Source: Prosapia bicincta
Lineage: Eukaryota > Arthropoda > Insecta > Hemiptera > Cercopidae
Assembly (NCBI GenBank): GCA_036971475.1
Contig: JBAIZL010000008.1
Location: forward strand, 12,361,788 to 12,425,787
DNA: 64,000 nucleotides
Direction of reading: 5' to 3'
In this document: one piece after another, positions 51,817 through 64,000 of the stretch
Numbering within the stretch: the first letter of the stretch is position 1
Layout of the letters: every line of letters starts with the position of its first letter
The notes under the pieces: generated by a model
Told to the model about the DNA's origin: nothing
Databases searched by the model: none
The model's input: the letters and a program-made list of their open reading frames with translations, nothing else
Made by a program: the position numbers and the translations under genes

Positions 51817-52424
51817 TGTTTCAATATGAAATGAATTGTAAAAGCCTGTATTTTTCTATATTATTTTCATTGTATATTATTCAATGTGATGTTAACGAAG
51901 TCGACAAATAAATTTGTCTGAAATGTAGTAATGGTTGTTATTACCCTGTTCCAGTTCCAGTGAAGTCAGTATATAATTACAAAAATAATTTATTGATGTT
52001 GCAATATCTAAAAACTAAGACCATATTTGTTATAAAAACTCGGAGAAACATTATTTTTCAGAATGAACATATATATCACTTGAATATAATCTTAGTATTT
52101 TACCTAATCACTAATTGCTACACCCACGTCTATCCTAAACAGCATTTCATGTAGGCCTACCAGTATCTGTATGTAATTTGAAAATAAAAAATATACAATT
52201 ATGGTATACTAGATTATTAATAAAACACACAAATCATATAATTGATATGAATTTTTAACATATATCAATATACTAAAAGTTATAAAATACTTAGTTTACA
52301 AATATTCATGCAACTTACTAGGCCACGCCCAACAAGCCATCCCACCAGGTGTATAAAAGGGACTGCTACGCAGTATCGTGTATCATTTCCGTTATAACCT
52401 TTGTGTGGTGTGCTACAGAGAGAA

Positions 52425-53106
52425 ATGGAAATATTATATAACCTATTCGATTTTCTAGATAGTAAGTCAGACGTTAATGTATTTGACTCTGCGAAAGTTG
52501 ATATTGTTTCTTTATTACCGTTCCCAGCCTCTATTATGATTCTGAGGTAACATGTTATTTTTGTTTTTATTTTAAAGTTGTTTAGGTCTCTTATCACATA
52601 GTAATTGAGATTGCTTTGTTTCAGGTCATTGCCAGGAAAATCATTGTTGAATGCAGCTCTTGTGAGCAAAGCTTGGTATCGAATTTGTCAGAATGATATA
52701 GTTCTGCGGAAGAGAATAAGGCGACACATTCGAAATGAAAAGAAGTTATATCTTCAAGATGTAATCAGTGTTACGAGGAAAAACATAAATGGAAGGAAGA
52801 TTCTTGCGCCTATAAATAATACTGAAAGGATAGAATATAATCTAAGGCAAGGTGAGTAGGCAATTTCATTTGAAATTTAGTTTTTTATGACAAAAGTTAT
52901 TAGACAATATTTAAAGTAATACTGATTTATATCATTCATTTATTGCAGCGTTTAAGGAAGTCAATGGAAGAAGATGTGGAAGAACAAATCCTGGAGTTAT
53001 GAAAAAGAAGCGTGTAGAGAAAAACTACAATTTCATAACATCTAATCTGAGAATTGTGAAAAAAAACAAAGGAAACGACATAATGCTCAAGGCTTTTCGT
53101 TTGTAA
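52425..53106 (+). CDS. F-box-like gene copy R10, weakened donor
   Basis: Exons 52425-52546, 52625-52851, 52949-53106. The intron 1 donor is GTAACA instead of GTAAGA (base +5, 52551, G to C), which usually weakens U1 pairing, so splicing may be less efficient. R60 and E154K. Frame open. Confidence 0.62.
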
Positions 53107-53714
53107 TGTTTCAATATGAAATGAATTGTAAAAGCCTGTATTTTTCTATATTATTTTCATTGTATATTATTCAATGTGATGTTAACGAAGTCGACAAATA
53201 AATTTGTCTGAAATGTAGTAATGGTTGTTATTACCCTGTTCCAGTTCCAGTGAAGTCAGTATATAATTACAAAAATAATTTATTGATGTTGCAATATCTA
53301 AAAACTAAGACCATATTTGTTATAAAAACTCGGAGAAACATTATTTTTCAGAATGAACATATATATCACTTGAATATAATCTTAGTATTTTACCTAATCA
53401 CTAATTGCTACACCCACGTCTATCCTAAACAGCATTTCATGTAGGCCTACCAGTATCTGTATGTAATTTGAAAATAATAAATATACAATTATGGTATACT
53501 AGATTATTAATAAAACACACAAATCATATAATTGATATGAATTTTTAACATATATCAATATACTAAAAGTTATAAAATACTTAGTTTACAAATATTCATG
53601 CAACTTACTAGGCCACGCCCAACAAGCCATCCCACCAGGAGTATAAAAGGGACTGCTACGCAGTATCGTGTATCATTTCCGTTATAACCTTTGTGTGGTG
53701 TGCTACAGAGAGAA

Positions 53715-54396
53715 ATGGAAATATTATATAACCTATTCGATTTTCTAGATAGTAAGTCAGACGTTAATGTATTTGACTCTGCGAAAGTTGATATTGTTTC
53801 TTTATTACCGTTCCCAGCCTCTATTATGATTCTGAGGTAAGATGTTATTTTTGTTTTTATTTTAAAGTTGTTTAGGTCTCTTATCACATAGTAATTGAGA
53901 TTGCTTTGTTTCAGGTCATTGCCAGGAAAATCATTGTTGAATGCAGCTCTTGTGAGCAAAGCTTGGTATCGAATTTGTCAGAATGATATAGTTCTGCGGA
54001 AGAGAATAAGGCGACACATTCGAAATGAAAAGAAGTTATATCTTCAAGATGTAATCAGTGTTACGAGGAAAAACATAAATGGAAGGAAGATTCTTGCGCC
54101 TATAAATAATACTGAAAGGATAGAATATAATCTAAGGCAAGGTGAGTAGGCAATTTCATTTGAAATTTAGTTTTTTATGACAAAAGTTATTAGACAATAA
54201 TTAAAGTAATACTGATTTATATCATTCATTTATTGCAGCGTTTAAGGAAGTCAATGGAAGACGATGTGGAAGAACAAATCCTGGAGTTATGAAAAAGAAG
54301 CGTGTAGAGAAAAACTACAATTTCATAACATCAAATCTGAGAATTGTGGAAAAAAACAAAGGAAACGACATAATGCTCAAGGCTTTTCGTTTGTAA
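53715..54396 (+). CDS. F-box-like gene copy R11
   Basis: Exons 53715-53836, 53915-54141, 54239-54396, intact. R60, reference protein, silent CGA in the Arg-Arg pair of exon 3. The base before the TATA box differs (GGAGTATAAAAG). Confidence 0.7.
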
Positions 54397-55008
54397 TGTT
54401 TAAATATGAAATGAATTGTAAAAGCCTGTATTTTTCTATATTATTTTCATTGTATATTATTCAATGTGATGTTAGCGAAGTCGACAAATAAATTTGTCTG
54501 AAATGTAGTAATGGTTGTTATTACCCTGTTCCAGTTCCAGTGAAGTCAGTATATAATTACAAAAATAATTTATTGATGTTGCAATATCTAAAAACTAAGA
54601 CCATATTTGTTATAAAAACTCGGAGAAACATTATTTTTCAGAATGAACATATATATCACTTGAATATAATCTTAGTATTTTACCTAATTACTAATTGCTA
54701 CACCCACGTCTATCCTAAACAGCATTTCATGTAGGCCTACCAGTATCTGTATGTAATTTGAAAATTAGTAATAAATATACAATTATGGTAAACTAGATTA
54801 TTAATAAAGCACACAAATCATATAATTGATATGAATTTTTAACATATACCAATATACTAAAAGTTATAAAATACTTAGTTTACAAATATTCATGCAACTT
54901 CCTAGGTCACGCCCAACAAGCCATCCCACCAGGTGTATAAAAGGGACTGCTACGCAGTATCGTGTATCATTTCCGTTATAACCTTTGTGTGGTGTGCTAC
55001 AGAGAGAA

Positions 55009-55666
55009 ATGGAAATATTATATAACCTATTCGATTTTCTAGATAGTAAGTCAGACGTTAATGTATTTGACTCTGCGAAAGTTGATATTGTTTCTTTATT
55101 ACCGTTCCCAGCCTCTATTATGATTCTGAGGTAAGATGTTATTTTTGTTTTTATTTTAAAGTTGTTTAGGTCTCTTATCACATAGTAATTGAGATTGCTT
55201 TGTTTCAGGTCATTGCCAGGAAAATCATTGTTGAATGCAGCTCTTGTGAGCAAAGCTTGGTATGGAATTTGTCAGAATGATATAGTTCTGCGGAAGAGAA
55301 TAAGGCGACACATTCGAAATGAAAAGAAGTTATATCTTCAAGATGTAATCAGTGTTACGAGGAAAAACATAAATGGAAGGAAGATTCTTGCGCCTATAAA
55401 TAATACTGAAAGGATAGAATATAATCTAAGGCAAGGTGAGTAGGCAATTTCATTTGAAATTTAGTTTTTTATGACAAAAGTTATTAGACAATAATTAAAG
55501 TAATACTGATTTATATCATTCATTTATTGCAGCGTTTAAGGAAGTCAATGGAAGAAGATGTGGAAGAACAAATCCTGGAGTTATGAAAAAGAAGCGTGTA
55601 GAGAAAAACTACAATTTCATAACATCAAATCTGAGAATTGTGGAAAAAACAAAGGAAACGACATAA
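55009..55666 (+). pseudogene. F-box-like gene copy R12, 3'-end frameshift
   Basis: Exons 55009-55130, 55209-55435, 55533-55666. Six A in exon 3, stop at 55664-55666, about 160 residues with the F-box complete. G60. Upstream box is GGTCACGCCC. Spacer is of the long, left-array-like form. Confidence 0.6.
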
Positions 55667-56301
55667 TGCTCAAGGCTTTTCGTTTGTAATGTTTAAATAT
55701 GAAATGAATTGTAAAAGCCTGTATTTTTCTATATTATTTTCATTGTATATTATTCAATGTGATGTTAACGAAGTCGACAAATAAATTTGTCTCAAATGTA
55801 GTAATGGTTGTTATTACCCTGTTCCAGTTCCAGTGAAGTCAGTATATAATTACAAAAATAATTTATTGATGTTGCAATATCTAAAAACTAAGACCATATT
55901 TGTTATAAAAACTCGGAGAAACATTATTTTTCAGAATGAACATATATATCACTTGAATATAATCTTAGTATTTTACCTAATTACTAATTGCTACACCCAC
56001 GTCTATCCTAAACAGCATTTCATGTAGGCCTACCAGTATCTGTATGTAATTTGAAAATTAGTAATAAATATACAATTATGGTATACTAGATTATTAATAA
56101 AGCACACAAATCATATAATTGATATGAATTTTTAACATATATCAATATACTAAAAGTTATAAAATACTTAGTTTACAAATATTCATGCAACTTCCTAGGC
56201 CACGCCCAACAAGCCATCCCACCAGGTGTATAAAAGGGACTGCTACGCAGTATCGTGTATCATTTCCGTTATAACCTTTGTGTGGTGTGCTACAGAGAGA
56301 A

Positions 56302-56983
56302 ATGGAAATATTATATAACCTATTCGATTTTCTAGATAGTAAGTCAGACGTTAATGTATTTGACTCTGCGAAAGTTGATATTGTTTCTTTATTACCGTTC
56401 CCAGCCTCTATTATAATTCTGAGGTAAGATGTTATTTTTGTTTTTATTTTAAAGTTGTTTAGGTCTCTTATCACATAGTAATTGAGATTGCTTTGTTTCA
56501 GGTCATTGCCAGGAAAATCATTGTTGAATGCAGCTCTTGTGAGCAAAGCTTGGTATGGAATTTGTCAGAATGATATAGTTCTGCGGAAGAGAATAAGGCG
56601 ACACATTCGAAATGAAAAGAAGTTATATCTTCAAGATGTAATCAGTGTTACGAGGAAAAACATAAATGGAAGGAAAATTCTTGCGCCTATAAATAATACT
56701 GAAAGGATAGAATATAATCTAAGGCAAGGTGAGTAGGCAATTTCATTTGAAATTTAGTTTTTTATGACAAAAGTTATTAGACAATAATTAAAGTAATACT
56801 GATTTATATCATTCATTTATTGCAGCGTTTAAGGAAGTCAATGGAAGAAGATGTGGAAGAACAAATCCTGGAGTTATGAAAAAGAAGCGTGTAGAGAAAA
56901 ACTACAATTTCATAAAATCAAATCTGAGAATTGTGGAAAAAAACAAAGGAAACGACATAATGCTCAAGGCTTTTCGTTTGTAA
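56302..56983 (+). CDS. F-box-like gene copy R13
   Basis: Exons 56302-56423, 56502-56728, 56826-56983, intact with seven A. M38I, G60, T147K, the same protein as R2. The poly(A) region reads AATAAATTTTTC. Confidence 0.7.
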
Positions 56984-57590
56984 TGTTTAAATATGAAATG
57001 AATTGTAAAAGCCTGAATTTTTCTATATTATTTTCATTTATATTATTCAATGTGATGTTAACGAAGTCGACAAATAAATTTTTCTGAAATGTAGTAATGG
57101 TTGTTATTACCCTGTTCCAGTTCCAGTGAAGTCAGTATATAATTACAAAAATAATTTATTGATGTTGCAATAACTAAAAACTAAGACCATATTTGTTATA
57201 AAAACTCGGAGAAACATTATTTTTCAGAATGAACATATATATCACTTGAATATAATCTTAGTATTTTACCTAATCACTAATTGCTACACCCACGTCTATC
57301 CTAAACAGCATTTCATGTAGGCCTACCAGTATCTGTATGTAATTTGAAAATAATAAATATACAATTATGGTATACTAGATTTTTAATAAAACACACAAAT
57401 CATATAATTGATATGAATTTTTAACATATATCAATATACTAAAAGTTATAAAATACTTAGTTTACAAATATTCATGCAACTTCCTAGGCAACGCCCAACA
57501 AGCCATCCCACCAGGTGTATAAAAGGGACTGCTACGCAGTATCGTGTATCATTTCCGTTATAACCTTTGTGTGGTGTGCTACAGAGAGAA

Positions 57591-58272
57591 ATGGAAATAT
57601 TATATAACCTATTCGATTTTCTAGATAGTAAGTCAGACGTTAATGTATTTGACTCTGCGAAAGTTGATATTGTTTCTTTATTACCGTTCCCAGCCTCTAT
57701 TATGATTCTGAGGTAAGATGTTATTTTTGTTTTTATTTTAAAGTTGTTTAGGTCTCTTATCACATAGTAATTGAGATTGCTTTGTTTCAGGTCATTGCCA
57801 GGAAAATCATTGTTGAATGCAGCTCTTGTGAGCAAAGCTTGGTATGGAATTTGTCAGAATGATATAGTTCTGCGGAAGAGAATAAGGCGACACATTCGAA
57901 ATGAAAAGAAGTTATATCTTCAAGATGTAATTAGTGTTACGAGGAAAAACATAAATGGAAGGAAGATTCTTGCGCCTATAAATAATACTGAAAGGATAGA
58001 ATATAATCTAAGGCAAGGTGAGTAGGCAATTTCATTTGAAATTTAGTTTTTTATGACAAAAGTTATTAGACAATATTTAAAGTAATACTGATTTATATCA
58101 TTCATTTATTGCAGCGTTTAAGGAAGTCAATGGAAGAAGATGTGGAAGAACAAATCCTGGAGTTATGAAAAAGAAGCGTGTAGAGAAAAACTACAATTTC
58201 ATAACATCTAATCTGAGAATTGTGGAAAAAAACAAAGGAAACGACATAATGCTCAAGGCTTTTCGTTTGTAA
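57591..58272 (+). CDS. F-box-like gene copy R14, mosaic
   Basis: Exons 57591-57712, 57791-58017, 58115-58272, intact. G60. Exon 2 has the silent ATT for Ile88 found also in R3, while from intron 2 on it matches R8, so a recombination point lies between about 57.93 and 58.07 kb. The upstream box is GGCAACGCCC. Confidence 0.7.
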
Positions 58273-58880
58273 TGTTTCAATATGAAATGAATTGTAAAAG
58301 CCTGTATTTTTCTATATTATTTTCATTGTATATTATTCAATGTGATGTTAACGAAGTCGACAAATAAATTTGTCTGAAATGTAGTAATGGTTGTTATTAC
58401 CCTGTTCCAGTTCCAGTGAAGTCAGTATATAATTACAAAAATAATTTATTGATGTTGCAATATCTAAAAACTAAGACCATATTTGTTATAAAAACTCGGA
58501 GAAACATTATTTTTCAGAATGAACATATATATCACTTGAATATAATCTTAGTATTTTACCTAATCACTAATTGCTACACCCACGTCTATCCTAAACAGCA
58601 TTTCATGTAGGCCTACCAGTATCTGTATGTAATTTGAAAATAATAAATATACAATTATGGTATACTAGATTATTAATAAAACACACAAATCATATAATTG
58701 ATATGAATTTTTAACATATATCAATATACTAAAAGTTATAAAATACTTAGTTTACAAATATTCATGCAACTTACTAGGCCACGCCCAACAAGCCATCCCA
58801 CCAGGTGTATAAAAGGGACTGCTACGCAGTATCGTGTATCATTTCCGTTATAACCTTTGTGTGGTGTGCTACAGAGAGAA

Positions 58881-59562
58881 ATGGAAATATTATATAACCT
58901 ATTCGATTTTCTAGATAGTAAGTCAGACGTTAATGTATTTGACTCTGCGAAAGTTGATATTGTTTCTTTATTACCGTTCCCAGCCTCTATTATGATTCTG
59001 AGGTAAGATGTTATTTTTGTTTTTATTTTAAAGTTGTTTAGGTCTCTTATCACATAGTAATTGAGATTGCTTTGTTTCAGGTCATTGCCAGGAAAATCAT
59101 TGTTGAATGCAGCTCTTGTGAGCAAAGCTTGGTATCGAATTTGTCAGAATGATATAGTTCTGCGGAAGAGAATAAGGCGACACATTCGAAATGAAAAGAA
59201 GTTATATCTTCAAGATGTAATCAGTGTTACGAGGAAAAACATAAATGGAAGGAAGATTCTTGCGCCTATAAATAATACTGAAAGGATAGAATATAATCTA
59301 AGGCAAGGTGAGTAGTCAATTTCATTTGAAATTTAGTTTTTTATGACAAAAGTTATTAGACAATAATTAAAGTAATACTGATTTATATCATTCATTTATT
59401 GCAGCGTTTAAGGAAGTCAATGGAAGAAGATGTGGAAGAACAAATCCTGGAGTTATGAAAAAGAAGCGTGTAGAGAAAAACTACAATTTCATAACATCAA
59501 ATCTGAGAATTGTGGAAAAAAACAAAGGAAACGACATAATGCTCAAGGCTTTTCGTTTGTAA
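58881..59562 (+). CDS. F-box-like gene copy R15
   Basis: Exons 58881-59002, 59081-59307, 59405-59562, intact. R60, twin of R9 at 7746 bp, including GTGAGTAGT. Confidence 0.7.
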
Positions 59563-60170
59563 TGTTTCAATATGAAATGAATTGTAAAAGCCTGTATTTT
59601 TCTATATTATTTTCATTGTATATTATTCAATGTGATGTTAACGAAGTCGACAAATAAATTTGTCTGAAATGTAGTAATGGTTGTTATTACCCTGTTCCAG
59701 TTCCAGTGAAGTCAGTATATAATTACAAAAATAATTTATTGATGTTGCAATATCTAAAAACTAAGACCATATTTGTTATAAAAACTCGGAGAAACATTAT
59801 TTTTCAGAATGAACATATATATCACTTGAATATAATCTTAGTATTTTACCTAATCACTAATTGCTACACCCACGTCTATCCTAAACAGCATTTCATGTAG
59901 GCCTACCAGTATCTGTATGTAATTTGAAAATAAAAAATATACAATTATGGTATACTAGATTATTAATAAAACACACAAATCATATAATTGATATGAATTT
60001 TTAACATATATCAATATACTAAAAGTTATAAAATACTTAGTTTACAAATATTCATGCAACTTACTAGGCCACGCCCAACAAGCCATCCCACCAGGTGTAT
60101 AAAAGGGACTGCTACGCAGTATCGTGTATCATTTCCGTTATAACCTTTGTGTGGTGTGCTACAGAGAGAA

Positions 60171-60852
60171 ATGGAAATATTATATAACCTATTCGATTTT
60201 CTAGATAGTAAGTCAGACGTTAATGTATTTGACTCTGCGAAAGTTGATATTGTTTCTTTATTACCGTTCCCAGCCTCTATTATGATTCTGAGGTAACATG
60301 TTATTTTTGTTTTTATTTTAAAGTTGTTTAGGTCTCTTATCACATAGTAATTGAGATTGCTTTGTTTCAGGTCATTGCCAGGAAAATCATTGTTGAATGC
60401 AGCTCTTGTGAGCAAAGCTTGGTATCGAATTTGTCAGAATGATATAGTTCTGCGGAAGAGAATAAGGCGACACATTCGAAATGAAAAGAAGTTATATCTT
60501 CAAGATGTAATCAGTGTTACGAGGAAAAACATAAATGGAAGGAAGATTCTTGCGCCTATAAATAATACTGAAAGGATAGAATATAATCTAAGGCAAGGTG
60601 AGTAGGCAATTTCATTTGAAATTTAGTTTTTTATGACAAAAGTTATTAGACAATATTTAAAGTAATACTGATTTATATCATTCATTTATTGCAGCGTTTA
60701 AGGAAGTCAATGGAAGAAGATGTGGAAGAACAAATCCTGGAGTTATGAAAAAGAAGCGTGTAGAGAAAAACTACAATTTCATAACATCTAATCTGAGAAT
60801 TGTGAAAAAAAACAAAGGAAACGACATAATGCTCAAGGCTTTTCGTTTGTAA
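60171..60852 (+). CDS. F-box-like gene copy R16, weakened donor
   Basis: Exons 60171-60292, 60371-60597, 60695-60852. Donor GTAACA (60297) and E154K, twin of R10; R60. Confidence 0.62.
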
Positions 60853-61460
60853 TGTTTCAATATGAAATGAATTGTAAAAGCCTGTATTTTTCTATATTAT
60901 TTTCATTGTATATTATTCAATGTGATGTTAACGAAGTCGACAAATAAATTTGTCTGAAATGTAGTAATGGTTGTTATTACCCTGTTCCAGTTCCAGTGAA
61001 GTCAGTATATAATTACAAAAATAATTTATTGATGTTGCAATATCTAAAAACTAAGACCATATTTGTTATAAAAACTCGGAGAAACATTATTTTTCAGAAT
61101 GAACATATATATCACTTGAATATAATCTTAGTATTTTACCTAATCACTAATTGCTACACCCACGTCTATCCTAAACAGCATTTCATGTAGGCCTACCAGT
61201 ATCTGTATGTAATTTGAAAATAATAAATATACAATTATGGTATACTAGATTATTAATAAAACACACAAATCATATAATTGATATGAATTTTTAACATATA
61301 TCAATATACTAAAAGTTATAAAATACTTAGTTTACAAATATTCATGCAACTTACTAGGCCACGCCCAACAAGCCATCCCACCAGGAGTATAAAAGGGACT
61401 GCTACGCAGTATCGTGTATCATTTCCGTTATAACCTTTGTGTGGTGTGCTACAGAGAGAA

Positions 61461-62142
61461 ATGGAAATATTATATAACCTATTCGATTTTCTAGATAGTA
61501 AGTCAGACGTTAATGTATTTGACTCTGCGAAAGTTGATATTGTTTCTTTATTACCGTTCCCAGCCTCTATTATGATTCTGAGGTAAGATGTTATTTTTGT
61601 TTTTATTTTAAAGTTGTTTAGGTCTCTTATCACATAGTAATTGAGATTGCTTTGTTTCAGGTCATTGCCAGGAAAATCATTGTTGAATGCAGCTCTTGTG
61701 AGCAAAGCTTGGTATCGAATTTGTCAGAATGATATAGTTCTGCGGAAGAGAATAAGGCGACACATTCGAAATGAAAAGAAGTTATATCTTCAAGATGTAA
61801 TCAGTGTTACGAGGAAAAACATAAATGGAAGGAAGATTCTTGCGCCTATAAATAATACTGAAAGGATAGAATATAATCTAAGGCAAGGTGAGTAGGCAAT
61901 TTCATTTGAAATTTAGTTTTTTATGACAAAAGTTATTAGACAATAATTAAAGTAATACTGATTTATATCATTCATTTATTGCAGCGTTTAAGGAAGTCAA
62001 TGGAAGACGATGTGGAAGAACAAATCCTGGAGTTATGAAAAAGAAGCGTGTAGAGAAAAACTACAATTTCATAACATCAAATCTGAGAATTGTGGAAAAA
62101 AACAAAGGAAACGACATAATGCTCAAGGCTTTTCGTTTGTAA
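61461..62142 (+). CDS. F-box-like gene copy R17
   Basis: Exons 61461-61582, 61661-61887, 61985-62142, intact. R60, twin of R11, including GGAGTATAAAAG. Confidence 0.7.
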
Positions 62143-62754
62143 TGTTTAAATATGAAATGAATTGTAAAAGCCTGTATTTTTCTATATTATTTTCATTGTA
62201 TATTATTCAATGTGATGTTAGCGAAGTCGACAAATAAATTTGTCTGAAATGTAGTAATGGTTGTTATTACCCTGTTCCAGTTCCAGTGAAGTCAGTATAT
62301 AATTACAAAAATAATTTATTGATGTTGCAATATCTAAAAACTAAGACCATATTTGTTATAAAAACTCGGAGAAACATTATTTTTCAGAATGAACATATAT
62401 ATCACTTGAATATAATCTTAGTATTTTACCTAATTACTAATTGCTACACCCACGTCTATCCTAAACAGCATTTCATGTAGGCCTACCAGTATCTGTATGT
62501 AATTTGAAAATTAGTAATAAATATACAATTATGGTAAACTAGATTATTAATAAAGCACACAAATCATATAATTGATATGAATTTTTAACATATACCAATA
62601 TACTAAAAGTTATAAAATACTTAGTTTACAAATATTCATGCAACTTCCTAGGTCACGCCCAACAAGCCATCCCACCAGGTGTATAAAAGGGACTGCTACG
62701 CAGTATCGTGTATCATTTCCGTTATAACCTTTGTGTGGTGTGCTACAGAGAGAA

Positions 62755-63412
62755 ATGGAAATATTATATAACCTATTCGATTTTCTAGATAGTAAGTCAG
62801 ACGTTAATGTATTTGACTCTGCGAAAGTTGATATTGTTTCTTTATTACCGTTCCCAGCCTCTATTATGATTCTGAGGTAAGATGTTATTTTTGTTTTTAT
62901 TTTAAAGTTGTTTAGGTCTCTTATCACATAGTAATTGAGATTGCTTTGTTTCAGGTCATTGCCAGGAAAATCATTGTTGAATGCAGCTCTTGTGAGCAAA
63001 GCTTGGTATGGAATTTGTCAGAATGATATAGTTCTGCGGAAGAGAATAAGGCGACACATTCGAAATGAAAAGAAGTTATATCTTCAAGATGTAATCAGTG
63101 TTACGAGGAAAAACATAAATGGAAGGAAGATTCTTGCGCCTATAAATAATACTGAAAGGATAGAATATAATCTAAGGCAAGGTGAGTAGGCAATTTCATT
63201 TGAAATTTAGTTTTTTATGACAAAAGTTATTAGACAATAATTAAAGTAATACTGATTTATATCATTCATTTATTGCAGCGTTTAAGGAAGTCAATGGAAG
63301 AAGATGTGGAAGAACAAATCCTGGAGTTATGAAAAAGAAGCGTGTAGAGAAAAACTACAATTTCATAACATCAAATCTGAGAATTGTGGAAAAAACAAAG
63401 GAAACGACATAA
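62755..63412 (+). pseudogene. F-box-like gene copy R18, 3'-end frameshift
   Basis: Exons 62755-62876, 62955-63181, 63279-63412. Six A in exon 3, stop at 63410-63412, twin of R12; G60. F-box complete. Confidence 0.6.
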
Positions 63413-63941
63413 TGCTCAAGGCTTTTCGTTTGTAATGTTTAAATATGAAATGAATTGTAAAAGCCTGTATTTTTCTATATTATTTTCATTGTATATTATT
63501 CAATGTGATGTTAACGAAGTCGACAAATAAATTTGTCTCAAATGTAGTAATGGTTGTTATTACCCTGTTCCAGTTCCAGTGAAGTCAGTATATAATTACA
63601 AAAATAATTTATTGATGTTGCAATATCTAAAAACTAAGACCATATTTGTTATAAAAACTCGGAGAAACATTATTTTTCAGAATGAACATATATATCACTT
63701 GAATATAATCTTAGTATTTTACCTAATTACTAATTGCTACACCCACGTCTATCCTAAACAGCATTTCATGTAGGCCTACCAGTATCTGTATGTAATTTGA
63801 AAATTAGTAATAAATATACAATTATGGTATACTAGATTATTAATAAAGCACACAAATCATATAATTGATATGAATTTTTAACATATATCAATATACTAAA
63901 AGTTATAAAATACTTAGTTTACAAATATTCATGCAACTTCC

Positions 63942-64000
63942 TAGGCCACGCCCAACAAGCCATCCCACCAGGTGTATAAAAGGGACTGCTACGCAGTATC
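63942..64000 (+). promoter_or_regulatory. Promoter of R19 (gene beyond window edge)
   Basis: GGCCACGCCC box followed by TATAAAAG at 63975-63982. The ATG would fall at about 64048, outside the window. Confidence 0.65.

Larger units (their letters stand above)
39849..64000 (+). repeat. Right tandem array of the same unit, inverted
   Basis: About 19 head-to-tail units with the gene on the plus strand, starting in the middle of exon 2 (R0) and running off the right edge in the promoter of R19. Most units are 1290 bp because the spacer has lost four bases (TAGT) between GAAAAT and AATAAATA; the spacers at R0-R2, R12, R13 and R18 keep the longer form, as in the left array. The 3' spacer is more uniform here than in the left array, so the two arms have been homogenised partly independently. 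Confidence 0.97.
50250..64000 (+). repeat. Six-unit higher-order repeat, second copy cut by window edge
   Basis: R9-R13 and R15-R18 match with an exact offset of 7746 bp: GTGAGTAGT at the intron 2 donor (R9/R15), donor GTAAC with E154K (R10/R16), GGAGTATAAAAG and the AGACGATGT variant (R11/R17), and the 6-A frameshift with the long spacer form (R12/R18). The first block starts within R8, between exon 2 and intron 2 (about 50.18-50.33 kb), and the second starts at the same point of R14 (about 57.93-58.07 kb). Every private variant I compared is shared, including the sequence at the right edge of the window. Confidence 0.88.

Noticed and set aside
1..64000. Non-coding satellite DNA
   Set aside because: The unit has matched splice sites, consistent phases, TATA and AATAAA signals, and an open spliced frame in most copies, which plain satellite DNA would not keep.
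1..64000. rDNA, 5S, histone or snRNA repeat cluster
   Set aside because: No recognisable rRNA, tRNA-like promoter boxes, histone fold residues or snRNA sequence; the protein has introns and an F-box-like core.
1..64000. CRISPR array, transposon or endogenous virus
   Set aside because: Unit length and content do not fit CRISPR; no terminal repeats, target-site duplications, transposase, integrase or reverse transcriptase motifs appear on either strand.
39849..64000. Right arm as a pure assembly mirror of the left arm
   Set aside because: The right arm has its own four-base deletion, own variants (E154K, GTGAGTAGT, T147K) and different block structure, so it is not a copied mirror. An artefact restricted to the join itself cannot be excluded from sequence alone.

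Overview
The window is one long tandem array of a roughly 1.29 kb unit, and each unit carries one small gene with two introns. Short introns (78 and 97 bp) with GT-AG boundaries, a TATAAAAG box with an initiator-like TCATTT, AATAAA polyadenylation signals and AT-rich sequence show a eukaryotic nuclear genome. The small introns and promoter layout suggest an invertebrate, probably an arthropod; I cannot name the species. No rRNA, tRNA, transposase, reverse transcriptase, CRISPR or bacterial operon structure is visible.

The gene (reference copy L2, 2031-2712) is read from spliced exons of 122, 227 and 158 coding bases as a 168-residue protein. Residues about 31-72 form an F-box-like domain (Skp1-binding motif of SCF ubiquitin ligases), followed by a short basic tail with a KKKR stretch. 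No recognisable substrate-binding repeats (LRR, WD40, Kelch) follow it. I do not recognise the family beyond the F-box.

Layout. Bases 1-39848 (left array): genes on the minus strand, named L0 (cut by the window edge), L1-L30 (three exons each) and L31 (truncated). Unit length is 1294 bp, or 1293 in a few units. At 39848/39849 the array flips. Bases 39849-64000 (right array): genes on the plus strand, R0 (truncated), R1-R18 and R19 (promoter only, cut by the window edge). Units are 1290 bp in most of the array and 1289-1294 elsewhere. The two arrays diverge from a junction made of two broken half-genes separated by a 60 bp spacer, so the whole window is a very large imperfect palindrome.

By splice sites and reading frame I judge 36 of the 48 three-exon copies intact (24 left, 12 right). 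Damaged or altered copies: L1 (stop at codon 15); L12, L19, L20, L24, L25, R5, R7 (intron 1 donor GT changed to GA); R1, R12, R18 (one A lost in exon 3); R3 (one A gained, giving a longer C-terminus). R10 and R16 have a weakened donor.

Shared private variants show higher-order repeats: a 5-unit block in tandem on the left (about 24.4-37.3 kb), a 6-unit block on the right (offset 7746 bp), a 2-unit block on the right (offset 2580 bp), plus 3-, 8- and 12-unit offsets on the left. This points to repeated unequal exchange and gene conversion. The most interesting points are the ampliconic F-box family itself, the inversion junction, a conserved A_AAA_AAC heptamer that could allow -1 frameshifting into a hydrophobic C-terminal extension (a frame fixed permanently in R3), and the same splice-donor lesion present in both arms. 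Residue numbers refer to the 168-residue reference; compared with other copies, position 60 is Arg or Gly.
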